From: RQOF01 sp964461135
Lineage (GTDB): Bacteria > Calditrichota > Calditrichia > RBG-13-44-9
Direction of reading: 5' to 3'
NCBI GenBank assembly: GCA_964461135.1
Contig: CAYWTB010000006.1
Coordinates: forward strand, 1 to 64,000
Length of the DNA: 64,000 bases
The notes under the pieces are model-generated. The model saw only the letters and a list, made by a program, of their open reading frames with translations. It was not told the origin of the DNA and did no database searches. This document shows, piece after piece, positions 17,228 to 26,361 of the stretch (positions are counted from its first letter, which is position 1; every line of letters begins with the position of its first letter). The position numbers were made by a program, and so were the translations under genes.

Positions 17228-19708
17228 TCAAATATTAGAACGGTGATGGATTTTGGGATCAGCAGTTCCAGCTAAATAATGGTTCAGACAAAAAATCCGG
17301 ATATTTTCCAGGAATGGCTTTTTACCCTGGATACGAGTATAGGAAATGTCATGTTTTTCCCCGGGAAGAATGATCATACCCCTGCTACCAAAATTGACAT
17401 CGGGGTGGTATAAATCGACAAAGAAGGACGGAAAATCAGTCGATATTTCCAGCCGATGTTTGCCAGCTGGCTTAATCATGATACTGGGCATGCACAAATT
17501 ACAATATTTCCAGCGAAAAGTCAGAAAAAAATTCCGTGCTCTGATATTATCTTTGTGGTCAAAAAGGGTGGCAACTAAAATGGATTCATCAAATTTTTCT
17601 ATAGTGCCCAGTTTATTTTCCTTTACGACCATTTTCGGGTTAAAATTCTGTACAACCTTCTTATCCATTAGGATTTTACTCACCCCGTTCAGCCTGTTTA
17701 TAGCATCGATTCTAATTCTTCCGTGCGGTATTTCTCCCCTTTCATCCCGGAGCATGACATTTAAAAATTCCTTGTTCCGGTGAAAATAGAGGGCTAACGG
17801 GCTGAAAACAGATTTTACCATATAATAAGCCATTTTGGGATTATTTTCATTATCAATGAGTGCCCAGCTGATTGCCGGCCAGCAGTCATTCAGTTGCCAT
17901 ATTATGGTCCCATTGGTGGCCGGAGACCCAAACCGCCAGTGTTCAAGACAAGTTTTGAGTGCAATTCCCTGATTCAGTTGAGTCAAGTAGATAAAATCCC
18001 ACCAGTTGCTGTGGACCGGAAAGTGGCCGGCCATAAATTTAAATAAGCGTTCATTACCTTCAATTTGTTTGTTATGAAATTCAAATAAATGATCATGCGT
18101 TTTTCTGTGGTCAGGCGGTATCACCTTGTCCAGGGCATGGAAATTGGCCGGGGCCTGAAAACCGAATTCCGTGATGAACAGGCTTTTATCTGAATTAACC
18201 TCCGAATAGTCCTTCCAGCTGCTCCAGATATCCCACTCATGCCGGTTGCCGCTTGTCTCGGAGTTGGGATCTTTGTCGAGACCAAAAGGACTTGAGGGCC
18301 AGTAGGGGCGTGAGGGATCCAGTTTCTTCAGCATATTGGGAAGCAGCCGGTGATAAATCCCGTAACCCGGCATCTCTGCTATTGATCTGCCCGGGGAATG
18401 ATACCAGTCCCATTCGTTTTCATTATTTCCGCACCACAGAGCAAGACAGGGATGGTGCTGCAAGCGCCTGATAGCCTCCTTGGCCTCGGTTGTGACATTT
18501 TGCATAAAAACCGGTATCTCCGGATAAGCACCACAGGCAAACATGAAATCCTGCCATACCAGAAGCCCCAGTTCATCACAGGTATCATAAAATATATCCT
18601 GTTCATATATGCCTCCTCCCCAGACCCGCACCATATTCATGTGGGCATCAGCCGCCATCTGCAATAAAGACCGGTATTTATTTTCCGAAACCCTGGGCAG
18701 GAAAGAATCAGCCGGGATCCAGTTGACACCTTTCACATAAATCGGTTTACTGTTTATAAGGAAGCGAAATGTGTTCTTACCTTTGTGAACAGTTTGTAAC
18801 TCAATAGTACGAATGCCAACCCGTTTTTCCCTGCGATCAATTTCCTTTCCACTGGCATCAATCAGGTTTACTAAAATGGAATAGAGATACGGCACTCCTT
18901 CCCCGTTTGGCCACCATAAATCCGGGGTATTAATATTCCAGGTAAAGTCGAGTTCCTTTTTACCATCTGCACTCTCTGTTGCGACTATTTTTTGTTCAGA
19001 ATCCTTCAATTCAACCATTATCCGGTTCTGTCCGGCTTTTCCCTCCAGTTCTACCTGAACTCTGACGATCGCCTTATTGTGGTATAACCGGCTGGTGGAA
19101 AATCGTATTGAAGAAATCCAGGCAGATTCTCTCTGTAAAAGGTACACGGGTTTCCAGATCCCCATGGTAGGGAATGACGGTCCCCAATCCCATCCGAACG
19201 AATATTGGGCCTTACGCAAATATACCCGTTCCGAATTCAGTGATACCATTAATTTTCCATATTTCTTTTCTAAATTCCGGGCTCCACGCAGTGGTGAAGT
19301 GAATCTTATTTTTAAATGATTTGATGTGGGCTTGAGGAGATGATCCACCCGGAAGCTGTATTTCCTGAACATATTGTCTGTTGATCCGATAAGATCACCA
19401 TTAAGGAAAATTTCAGCCAGTGTATCCAATCCTTCAAAGATGAGATACAATGGTTCAGTACTATTAAATTCCGGCAACCGATCAAATTGGGTTGAATAAA
19501 TCCAGTCATTCTCATGAATCCACTGGAGCCTGGCCTCATTATCAGTATAAAAAGGATCGGGAATTAATTTTGCCGAAAGCAAATTCGTATGAACGGTACC
19601 TGGAACTTTTACCGGTATGCCCGTTATTGGTAGTGAAAATCCTGAAGGTAGATTAGCCCGTGGTGCTGCTCTGAGGTGCCAACCGTTTTTTAGACATACT
19701 GTTTTCAT
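17228..19708 (-). CDS. GH2 beta-mannosidase
   Basis: This 826-residue protein has the GH2 order: sugar-binding jelly-roll (about 1-180), Ig-like domain (about 190-290), TIM barrel (about 295-600) and C-terminal sandwiches. It begins like beta-mannosidases (LKNGWHLRAA, VPGTVHTNLL, DPFYTDNE). The acid/base glutamate is E430 in ALWCGNNENEW and the likely nucleophile is E514 in FITEFGFQ. GVNWIPADSFLPR at the barrel start is typical of mannosidases rather than beta-galactosidases. No signal peptide is visible, so it acts in the cytoplasm on imported beta-mannosides from the non-reducing end. It is followed at nine bases by the MFS transporter and preceded by 205 intergenic bases. I see no strong ribosome site. 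Confidence 0.9.
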   Translation of the reverse strand: MKTVCLKNGWHLRAAPRANLPSGFSLPITGIPVKVPGTVHTNLLSAKLIPDPFYTDNEARLQWIHENDWIYSTQFDRLPEFNSTEPLYLIFEGLDTLAEIFLNGDLIGSTDNMFRKYSFRVDHLLKPTSNHLKIRFTSPLRGARNLEKKYGKLMVSLNSERVYLRKAQYSFGWDWGPSFPTMGIWKPVYLLQRESAWISSIRFSTSRLYHNKAIVRVQVELEGKAGQNRIMVELKDSEQKIVATESADGKKELDFTWNINTPDLWWPNGEGVPYLYSILVNLIDASGKEIDRREKRVGIRTIELQTVHKGKNTFRFLINSKPIYVKGVNWIPADSFLPRVSENKYRSLLQMAADAHMNMVRVWGGGIYEQDIFYDTCDELGLLVWQDFMFACGAYPEIPVFMQNVTTEAKEAIRRLQHHPCLALWCGNNENEWDWYHSPGRSIAEMPGYGIYHRLLPNMLKKLDPSRPYWPSSPFGLDKDPNSETSGNRHEWDIWSSWKDYSEVNSDKSLFITEFGFQAPANFHALDKVIPPDHRKTHDHLFEFHNKQIEGNERLFKFMAGHFPVHSNWWDFIYLTQLNQGIALKTCLEHWRFGSPATNGTIIWQLNDCWPAISWALIDNENNPKMAYYMVKSVFSPLALYFHRNKEFLNVMLRDERGEIPHGRIRIDAINRLNGVSKILMDKKVVQNFNPKMVVKENKLGTIEKFDESILVATLFDHKDNIRARNFFLTFRWKYCNLCMPSIMIKPAGKHRLEISTDFPSFFVDLYHPDVNFGSRGMIILPGEKHDISYTRIQGKKPFLENIRIFCLNHYLAGTADPKIHHRSNI

Positions 19709-19913
19709 ACAAATATCATATGATGGTTCACTTATAAAATTTTTATAGCCAGCTTAAGATACCCAATCAAAAAACATTCTAAAGTAGACCGGGAGGCATG
19801 GGTGCATTTATTTATACCTATCTAATTTTCATTTATTTTTAATTCTGCAAAGGAAAATGTTTCCAAGTCTCAATCATTTAGAGATGTAAACAGAAATTAA
19901 ATTACTAAATCGA

Positions 19914-21173
19914 TTAATTTTTAGCGGTTAATTCATAAAGTAATTCATTCAGATTAACGATAGCAAAACTACAGGCAAAATCTGACATTGCATATGGAAA
20001 TACAAGAGATTGGCCATGAATTTGACCGCCACAGGTATAGACGACATTGGGTACGTAACCTTCCCTTTCATTTTCATTCGAAGACAATAATGGATTTCGC
20101 AAGCGTCCGATCACTTTTGTTGGATCCTTTAAATCGAGCAGAAAAGCAGAGATGACATACCTTCGCATTGCCCCTACACCATGGGCCAATACTAACCAAC
20201 CTGATTCTGTTTCAATGGGACAACCACAATTACCAATCTGAAAAAATTCCCAGGAATATTTTGGCTCCATGATCAGGAGTTTATTATCCCAGTAATCCAA
20301 TCTATCAGAGAACATGATATAATTATTTTCATTATCCTGTCGCGAAAGCATTGCATACTTTCCATTTACTTTTTCTGGAAAAAGTGCTAAACCTTTATTT
20401 GTTATAGCCGGCCCGGTTATTTTATTTATTTTAAATTTTATGAAATCTGTCGTCTTAAGAAGCATTGAATGAATTTGCTTTCCGTCAAACGCTGTATAGG
20501 TTGCATAATAAGTTTTATTTTCATTTTCTTCACTAAAAGCCACAAATCGGGCATCTTCAATTCCGTTAACTTCCTCCGGAAGGAAAGGGAAAAACACTCG
20601 TTCAGATAAGCAGTGGTCGCTGGAAAAATTTGCCTCATAACCATCTTCCCTATTTTCATATTCGGGTGGACTGACAAATCGTGATGACGTATCCAAAGTG
20701 ATTTGATTATTTCCATCAATGACACCACTACGAAACTCGAGCGAGGATACATGCCCCTCACCAGTTGCCCTCAAACTGAGGATAAAACGTCTGCAACCGG
20801 GTGCGACTCCGGATTGATCCGGATGCCATATTATACAAGGATTAAATAAAGAAGCCGCTTCCAACGAATATTCTAAAGTAAAATAAGAACCGATGAGAAG
20901 TTTCTGCTCATCGGTCAACATTCTTTTTTCCGGAAGGTTATGGTAGTTTTCATTGAATCGTTTAAGAAAAAAAGATTTAATATTTTTATGTCTGGATTCA
21001 AACTGAGTAATTATGAAATTGAGTTCCTCATTTGTCTCTTTTTCGGATAGAGCCAAAATCCTTCTGATAATTTTTACCGATCGTTCTTCAGTGGTTGGAT
21101 TAAACGGACGTAAAAGTACTCGCTTAATATCAGATTTTAAAAAAATATTAATCCTTTGGACATGAATATTCAT
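19914..21173 (-). CDS. GH130 family glycoside phosphorylase/hydrolase, long form
   Basis: This protein has the five-bladed propeller signatures of GH130: NGIEDARFVAF with the likely catalytic Asp at D217, TAFDGKQIHSMLLKTTDF, LSRQDNENNYIMFSD, GNCGCPIETESGWLVLAHGVG and EGYVPNVVYTCGG. Before the propeller is a helical N-terminal extension of about 95 residues, rich in Arg and Phe. Longer GH130 members carry one; the shorter neighbour does not. I use the ATG at 21173 (419 residues), which overlaps the stop of the preceding GH130 gene as TGATG, so translation is probably coupled. A GTG at 21191 is an alternative. The reaction is phosphorolysis or hydrolysis of beta-mannosides. Linkage (1,2 or 1,4) and subfamily cannot be settled by eye. 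Confidence 0.88.
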   Translation of the reverse strand: MNIHVQRINIFLKSDIKRVLLRPFNPTTEERSVKIIRRILALSEKETNEELNFIITQFESRHKNIKSFFLKRFNENYHNLPEKRMLTDEQKLLIGSYFTLEYSLEAASLFNPCIIWHPDQSGVAPGCRRFILSLRATGEGHVSSLEFRSGVIDGNNQITLDTSSRFVSPPEYENREDGYEANFSSDHCLSERVFFPFLPEEVNGIEDARFVAFSEENENKTYYATYTAFDGKQIHSMLLKTTDFIKFKINKITGPAITNKGLALFPEKVNGKYAMLSRQDNENNYIMFSDRLDYWDNKLLIMEPKYSWEFFQIGNCGCPIETESGWLVLAHGVGAMRRYVISAFLLDLKDPTKVIGRLRNPLLSSNENEREGYVPNVVYTCGGQIHGQSLVFPYAMSDFACSFAIVNLNELLYELTAKN

Positions 21174-22120
21174 CAAACTTTGTTTCTCCACAATTCATCA
21201 ATTAATTTAGAAAGCTTTCCCTCTGCTAAAGCGATTACTTTATCAGCTGCACCATAATAAATCTGTAAATGATCATCATTTAGAGTTAAGCCTTCAGGGA
21301 ATACCACCATATTTACGTCACCATACTTTTCATAATCAGTTTCAGGTTCCAAAATGGGATAAGGAAGACGTGCAATAACTTTGTTGGGAACGTTTTCATC
21401 CAAAAGAGCTGCTCCGGCACGATAGACTTTTTCACGATCGACTCCATGATATATAAACAACCAGCCTGCTTCTGTTTGTAGTGGTGGAGGCCCTGCACCT
21501 ATTTTCTGGTGTTCCCATTCATATTCACGAAACATGATGGTATGTTTTTCTAATTTTTTAAGATGATTTGGCCAATGAGACTTATCCGGATTAATCAATT
21601 CCTCCATACTTTCAAATAAAGCCAATTGTATATTGGGTTTTATTCGATGGATAAACCCAATTTTATTCCCAATTTTACCCGGAAAAATCATTGCATCTTT
21701 GTCCTGTACCTCTGGCCCAATCATTCCAATTTTGTGATACAAAATAAAATCCTCTGTCTCTGCCAGCATTACCCGTGTGTTTGCACTGTTTGGTATATCC
21801 TTACCATCAAATCCGGTATAAAATATAAAATACTTCTTGTTAAAGAATACAATACGAGGATCTTCACAACCTTGTTTTTCAATCTCGCTTTCTCTAAAAA
21901 TAACCGGAGAACATGACCGATTGATGATATGTGCATCGACATTCAATTTTGCATAGCCAATTGTTGAGGAATTCTGACCTTCAACTGCACGATATAACAT
22001 GTGGATAATCTCCCCATCTTGTGCAATTCCCGGATTAAAAACAGCTCGTGATTCCCAGGGGTTGTCAGGATTAGGACGTAAGATGGGTCCATTGACGCGT
22101 TTTAATTTAAATTTTCCCAT
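21173..22120 (-). CDS. GH130 beta-mannoside phosphorylase, short form
   Basis: This 315-residue protein is close to the length of compact GH130 enzymes. Visible motifs are NPGIAQDGEIIHMLYRA, the catalytic-Asp segment GCEDPRIVFF (D87), YTGFDGKDI, DKDAMIFPGKIGNKIGFIHR, EWEHQKIGAGPPPLQTEAGW and YHGVDREKVYRAGAALLD. The two paired Arg/His residues in these strands would bind phosphate. The enzyme would convert a beta-mannoside and phosphate to alpha-mannose-1-phosphate in the cytoplasm. It has no signal peptide. AGGG precedes the ATG, and its stop overlaps the start of the long GH130 gene. Two GH130 genes in tandem suggest different chain lengths or linkages. Confidence 0.92.
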   Translation of the reverse strand: MGKFKLKRVNGPILRPNPDNPWESRAVFNPGIAQDGEIIHMLYRAVEGQNSSTIGYAKLNVDAHIINRSCSPVIFRESEIEKQGCEDPRIVFFNKKYFIFYTGFDGKDIPNSANTRVMLAETEDFILYHKIGMIGPEVQDKDAMIFPGKIGNKIGFIHRIKPNIQLALFESMEELINPDKSHWPNHLKKLEKHTIMFREYEWEHQKIGAGPPPLQTEAGWLFIYHGVDREKVYRAGAALLDENVPNKVIARLPYPILEPETDYEKYGDVNMVVFPEGLTLNDDHLQIYYGAADKVIALAEGKLSKLIDELWRNKV

Positions 22121-22178
22121 TTTTACCCTATAAATATTTCAAAATATTTGTCAATTTATAGAAAAAATAAAACTTAAA

Positions 22179-23288
22179 CTAACTGAACTTCGATGCTGAT
22201 AAAGCCAATTTTAGAGCTTCCAATCCATTTTCTTCTGTAATCACTCGGCAGTGCCCTGAATCTCGAATAAATTTTACCTGATCTTTTAATAGACTAATAA
22301 TTGCTTGAGAATATAATTTAAGTTTTTTTACTTTTGAGTGATGCTCAAGTAAAATATATTGATTAGCATAGAGATTTTTGTTGCGACCCCTCATTTCTTG
22401 GTTTGATGGACTTATATTTTTTAAAATTTTAAAACATGTCGGTGAAAATAAAGTTTTTAATTGGAAAATCTTGGCATCATCACAAAGTGCATGGATGGTC
22501 ATAGATTCTGGGATCCATCCTCTTATTATTATTTCACCCGTTTCGAATAAAATTCGATGAAGTTGCCTGTCCAGAATTTTTGGCTGATCAAATCCATGAT
22601 AATGATTCGTCAATACACCTGAATTATGAGTTAAAAAACAAAATACCCTATCCTCCTGCTCTGAATCTGCTCTTTTTTCTGAATGTGCCCATAACACTTT
22701 TGCCTGGCCGAACCAGTAATTATATAGGTCAAAAAAATGAACGCCATGTTCAAGAAAAATACCACCACTTATTTTTTTATTCCAGAACCAGTGCTCCGGT
22801 CCCATATTTTCATCTGCTGCATAATTCTCAAAATAGGCTCGTATCGGATTTCCCAAAATACTTGATACAATAATCTTTTTTACCAATTCGACAATTGGAA
22901 CATATCTCAAAATAAAATTTACAGGTATAATAACTTTATTTTGCTTTGCAGTACTTATGAGTTCATTACCTTCTCTGAGTGATAATGCCAGAGGTTTTTC
23001 ACAAAGAACATGTTTTCCATTTTTAATTGCAGATAAGGCCAGTTTAAAATGAGTATTCGGGGGTGTCACTATATGGACCATATCAATTTGGCTGTTACCA
23101 ATCAAATGTTCAGGATTAGTATACCCCAAGATTTTATACTGTTTTGCTGTTTTTTTTACCAGCTCTTCATTTGTATCAGCTACTGCAATCATCTGGATTT
23201 CTGGCATTTTGGATATGGCCTCCAGACAAAATTTGCCAAATCCCCCACACCCAATAAGACCTAATTTTATGGTTTTTTCATCCTTCAT
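22179..23288 (-). CDS. Gfo/Idh/MocA-family oxidoreductase
   Basis: This 369-residue protein starts with the Rossmann dinucleotide motif LGLIGCGGFGKFCLEAI, followed by MIAVADTNEE. The family signature VHIVTPPNTHFKLALSAI and then GKHVLCEKPLAL, with the conserved EKP lysine, is present. EHGVHFFDLYNYW carries the C-terminal catalytic His region. It would oxidise, reduce or epimerise a sugar or sugar acid using NAD(P) in the cytoplasm. It lies 51 bases after the six-hairpin-like lipoprotein gene start region and 58 bases before the GH130 pair, so a mannoside-derived sugar is the likely substrate. No clear ribosome site is visible before the ATG. Confidence 0.88.
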   Translation of the reverse strand: MKDEKTIKLGLIGCGGFGKFCLEAISKMPEIQMIAVADTNEELVKKTAKQYKILGYTNPEHLIGNSQIDMVHIVTPPNTHFKLALSAIKNGKHVLCEKPLALSLREGNELISTAKQNKVIIPVNFILRYVPIVELVKKIIVSSILGNPIRAYFENYAADENMGPEHWFWNKKISGGIFLEHGVHFFDLYNYWFGQAKVLWAHSEKRADSEQEDRVFCFLTHNSGVLTNHYHGFDQPKILDRQLHRILFETGEIIIRGWIPESMTIHALCDDAKIFQLKTLFSPTCFKILKNISPSNQEMRGRNKNLYANQYILLEHHSKVKKLKLYSQAIISLLKDQVKFIRDSGHCRVITEENGLEALKLALSASKFS

Positions 23289-23339
23289 CTAAATAGTCTA
23301 TCTTTCCATTAGAAAAAAAGATTGCATAATGATCCCGAA

Positions 23340-24650
23340 TTAGTCTTTCTTCAGCTGGGAATAATAATCATCAAGAATTTTTCTTGAAATTAGATTCTGT
23401 TCCACGGCAAGGATGCTTAACAAAGACTCAATAGTAGATTCAGCCCCTGAATTTTTATTAATGTCATTTGTTCCTGTAATCCCATCAAAACAACGCCCGG
23501 TTTCCGGATTGTACATTACTTGACCTTCAGAATTATTTCCAAAAAACCATAATGCAATTTCTCCTGCCATTTCAGCAAAATGTTTTTCTCCAGTAACTTC
23601 ATAAGCTGCAAGGCTTGCCATTACCATCGGACGAATATTATATGCAATCTGTGGGAATTTTATAATTTCAATTGATTCAATAATGTCATCTCGTTCACTA
23701 AATGTTATTTTTCTAACGAATTCCTCACTCCGAATATATGAATAGAAAAATCTTACTTCTTGTAATCCACTTTCAATAAAGGACTCTTTATTTAAAACCT
23801 TACCAGCGCGTATTAAGACATCTGCCTGACTATTACCCCAGGCATGCCAAAAATTTTGCCAGGTCAAGAAAACTCCATAGGGAAAAGTTAATGAATCGCC
23901 TAATTGCATCTTTATTAAGCCATCGCATAATTTCAATATATACGGTTTAATAGAACTGTCCTGTGTTGATAAATAATAAGGAATTAATCCCAACAGCAAT
24001 TCCGAGGTCTGGTCTGCTGCACCACCGAATGGCAACCAACCGGGTTGTACAAAGCCTTCAAATTGGCGTGTTTCGGGATAGTGTTGGATTAATGAATCAA
24101 TAGATGGAAAAGTACGTTTTATACTCTTATTAATCTTACTCGCAAAATCATGATCAATTTTACTGAAAACAGTATAAGCTTCTCCTAAAGCCCATACTGC
24201 TCTCCAAGCCCACCAATCGGCTTTAGGTTGGCTGTTATGCCGAGTTTTATTGATAGAATAATCTGAATAAATGAAATTATAAAATAAACCATTCTTCGCT
24301 TGCATACTTAAAATAAATTGAAGAAGCTTTTCTGCCTTACTAAGACTAGTTTTGTCTGTTGTATATTGGTAATGTCGAACATAAAAAACAGCTGCTCTTG
24401 CAACATCATCCACACATGCAATACCTTCTCCCGGAGCTTCTACCCAATGGTAATCAGGATAATCAGCATAGATATGAATAATAGCAACCGGGATACTATC
24501 CATTATTATTTCTTGGTATAAATGGTCCAAATGAGATAGGTTTACTAGTGTGGTCGGTTGATCATTTAAGTTGCAATTCAGAATTAACAGAACAAACCAC
24601 AACAGAATAAAAACCATAAAATATTTTTTTTGATCGAAAAGTCTCATCAT
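23340..24650 (-). CDS. Lipoprotein of unknown function with six-hairpin glycosidase-like pattern
   Basis: This 436-residue protein has a hydrophobic N-terminal signal ending in LLILNCN, where C26 may be a lipidated cysteine (the lipobox is not ideal). The mature part is helical, with recurring hairpins and aromatic/acidic motifs: APGEGIACVDDVARAAVFYV, AKNGLFYNFIYSDYSINK, PKADWWAWRAVWALGEAY and GQVMYNPETGRCFDGI. The pattern recalls (alpha/alpha)6-barrel enzymes, but I cannot assign a family or a catalytic residue. Its start overlaps the stop of the ABC permease gene by four bases (ATGA type), so it belongs to the importer operon. It is probably a periplasmic enzyme trimming oligosaccharides before or during import. 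Confidence 0.65.
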   Translation of the reverse strand: MMRLFDQKKYFMVFILLWFVLLILNCNLNDQPTTLVNLSHLDHLYQEIIMDSIPVAIIHIYADYPDYHWVEAPGEGIACVDDVARAAVFYVRHYQYTTDKTSLSKAEKLLQFILSMQAKNGLFYNFIYSDYSINKTRHNSQPKADWWAWRAVWALGEAYTVFSKIDHDFASKINKSIKRTFPSIDSLIQHYPETRQFEGFVQPGWLPFGGAADQTSELLLGLIPYYLSTQDSSIKPYILKLCDGLIKMQLGDSLTFPYGVFLTWQNFWHAWGNSQADVLIRAGKVLNKESFIESGLQEVRFFYSYIRSEEFVRKITFSERDDIIESIEIIKFPQIAYNIRPMVMASLAAYEVTGEKHFAEMAGEIALWFFGNNSEGQVMYNPETGRCFDGITGTNDINKNSGAESTIESLLSILAVEQNLISRKILDDYYSQLKKD

Positions 24651-25456
24651 TCTTTTAAACCTGTGCTTGCCATACTTTGAATAAAATATCGTTGGAAAAA
24701 AGCATAAGCGATCACAATTGGAAGTGCCAATAAAGTTGCTGCAGCTAATTTAACTCCCAATTGTGACTCTGCACGACCTCCAACAACAAATAGTGTCACC
24801 AGTTGGGGCATAGTCATTAATTTTTCTTCTCTGATTACAATCAACGGCCAGAGCACTTCATTCCACGATGTCATAAATGTGATGATTCCAACCGTAATTA
24901 AAGCTGGAATTGAATTCGGCCACAGAATTCGAAATAATATCTGAAATTCGCTACAACCGTCGATTCTGGCAGCATCGATAAGATCCTGAGGAATACTCAT
25001 AAAATGCTGGCGAAACAAAATAATAGCGAAAGCATTCATCAGATATGGTATTATCAATGCTAAGTAGGTATCCACCCATCCAAACTCTACCATTAAAATA
25101 TATTGCGGAATAAGGGTAATTTGAAATGGGAGTGTCATGGTAAAAATGATTATATAGAAAATTAAATTGCGCCCATGAAATTGTAATCTAGATAGCGCAT
25201 AACCAACCATAGAACTGAACACCAAAACTCCTGCTGTAATAGACAGTGTTACAAACATGCTATTCAAAAAAGCACGAGTAATTGGAATTTTAGCAAAAAC
25301 CTGCTGGTAACTTTTAATAAGGATTTTTGAGGGTAATAAAACCAGCTTTCCAATTTCATTCTCGGGTGCTAAAGTAGCGCTCACCATCCATATGAAAGGA
25401 TACATAAAAATAATCGCTCCCACAATCAGTACAGAATATAAAATCACCTTCTTCAT
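24647..25456 (-). CDS. ABC sugar transporter permease, MalG-like
   Basis: This protein has six membrane helices and the EAA loop DAARIDGCSEFQILFRILWP, which binds the ATPase. The N-terminal YPFIWMVSATLAPENEI is typical of MalG/CUT1 permeases. I use the ATG at 25456 (269 residues, MKKVILYS), 13 bases after the stop of the partner permease. A TTG at 25483 would add nine polar residues and overlap the neighbour. It forms the inner-membrane channel with the MalF-like protein. No ATPase gene is found in this window, so the transporter must borrow one from elsewhere, as CUT1 systems often do with MsmX-type proteins. Confidence 0.92.
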   Translation of the reverse strand: MKKVILYSVLIVGAIIFMYPFIWMVSATLAPENEIGKLVLLPSKILIKSYQQVFAKIPITRAFLNSMFVTLSITAGVLVFSSMVGYALSRLQFHGRNLIFYIIIFTMTLPFQITLIPQYILMVEFGWVDTYLALIIPYLMNAFAIILFRQHFMSIPQDLIDAARIDGCSEFQILFRILWPNSIPALITVGIITFMTSWNEVLWPLIVIREEKLMTMPQLVTLFVVGGRAESQLGVKLAAATLLALPIVIAYAFFQRYFIQSMASTGLKE

Positions 25457-25469
25457 AATTGAACCGTTC

Positions 25470-26327
25470 TTATTCCCTCTCAATAAACTTTCTTTGAATT
25501 ATAATTACCGATAATATTATTAAGGCAAACACTATTCCCAAAGTGGCAGCATAACCCATATGATAATAAAAAAATCCTTGTTTATAGATATATAATATTG
25601 TCGATAAAGTACTATTCAGTGGTCCACCTCCTGTCATGACATAAGGTTCAATAAATAAACTGAACCCCCCAATGGTAGATAAAATAACCACCATAAAAAT
25701 TGTAGGATTAATGGCAGGTAAAGTGATATGGCGAAATTTCTGCCAGTGATTTGCACCCTCAAGATCTGCCGCTTCGTAGTATTGAGGAGGGACAGTTTGT
25801 AATCCTACTAAGAATAACACTATGTAAAGTCCAACATTCTTCCAGGTCGCCATAAGTGCAATTGAGGGCATTGCCAATTTCGGACTTATTAACCACCTAA
25901 CTTTACTTAAACTTAATTTTACCAGCACTCGATTTAACAATCCGGTATCAAATCCGTAGAGTTGTTGCCATAAAATTGTCACCACAACACCGGAAACTAC
26001 CACCGGCAGGAAATAGGCAGCACGGAAAAATCCTCGTAGGAGAACTTTTTGGTTTAACATTTCTGCTAAAAATAAGGCTACCACAATTTGTAAAGGAATA
26101 TGAATTGCTAAAAAAATAATCGTATTCAAGATTGAGCGAAAAAACATACGATCTTGAATCAATCGGGTGAAATTATTTATTCCAACAAATTCCATGGGTG
26201 AAATTATATTCCAGCGATGGAACATGAGCACGAATGAAAAGAGAACTGGAAAAGCTACAAATGTTAAGAAAAAAATGACATAAGGAGATACCATTAAATA
26301 GGATGTAAATGATCTTTTTGATATCAT
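25470..26327 (-). CDS. ABC sugar transporter permease, MalF-like
   Basis: This 285-residue, six-helix protein has SYLMVSPYVIFFLTFVAFPV at the start and the EAA loop EAADLEGANHWQKFRHITLP near residue 185. It also has GGGPLNSTLSTILYIYKQGF, a segment conserved in CUT1 (MalF/LacF-type) permeases. It pairs with the MalG-like permease encoded just downstream and receives substrate from the lipoprotein-type binding protein encoded 34 bases upstream. The gene order (binding protein, MalF, MalG) is the usual one for oligosaccharide importers. Confidence 0.92.
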   Translation of the reverse strand: MISKRSFTSYLMVSPYVIFFLTFVAFPVLFSFVLMFHRWNIISPMEFVGINNFTRLIQDRMFFRSILNTIIFLAIHIPLQIVVALFLAEMLNQKVLLRGFFRAAYFLPVVVSGVVVTILWQQLYGFDTGLLNRVLVKLSLSKVRWLISPKLAMPSIALMATWKNVGLYIVLFLVGLQTVPPQYYEAADLEGANHWQKFRHITLPAINPTIFMVVILSTIGGFSLFIEPYVMTGGGPLNSTLSTILYIYKQGFFYYHMGYAATLGIVFALIILSVIIIQRKFIERE

Positions 26328-26361
26328 TTCTTCACCACAATAAACATCACCATTTCAGAGA

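Noticed and set aside
19903..19916. AAATCGATTAA-like inverted repeat upstream of the GH2 gene, as a LacI site
   Set aside because: It overlaps the stop of the GH130 gene, differs from the GTTAA half-site and is expected by chance in AT-rich DNA.
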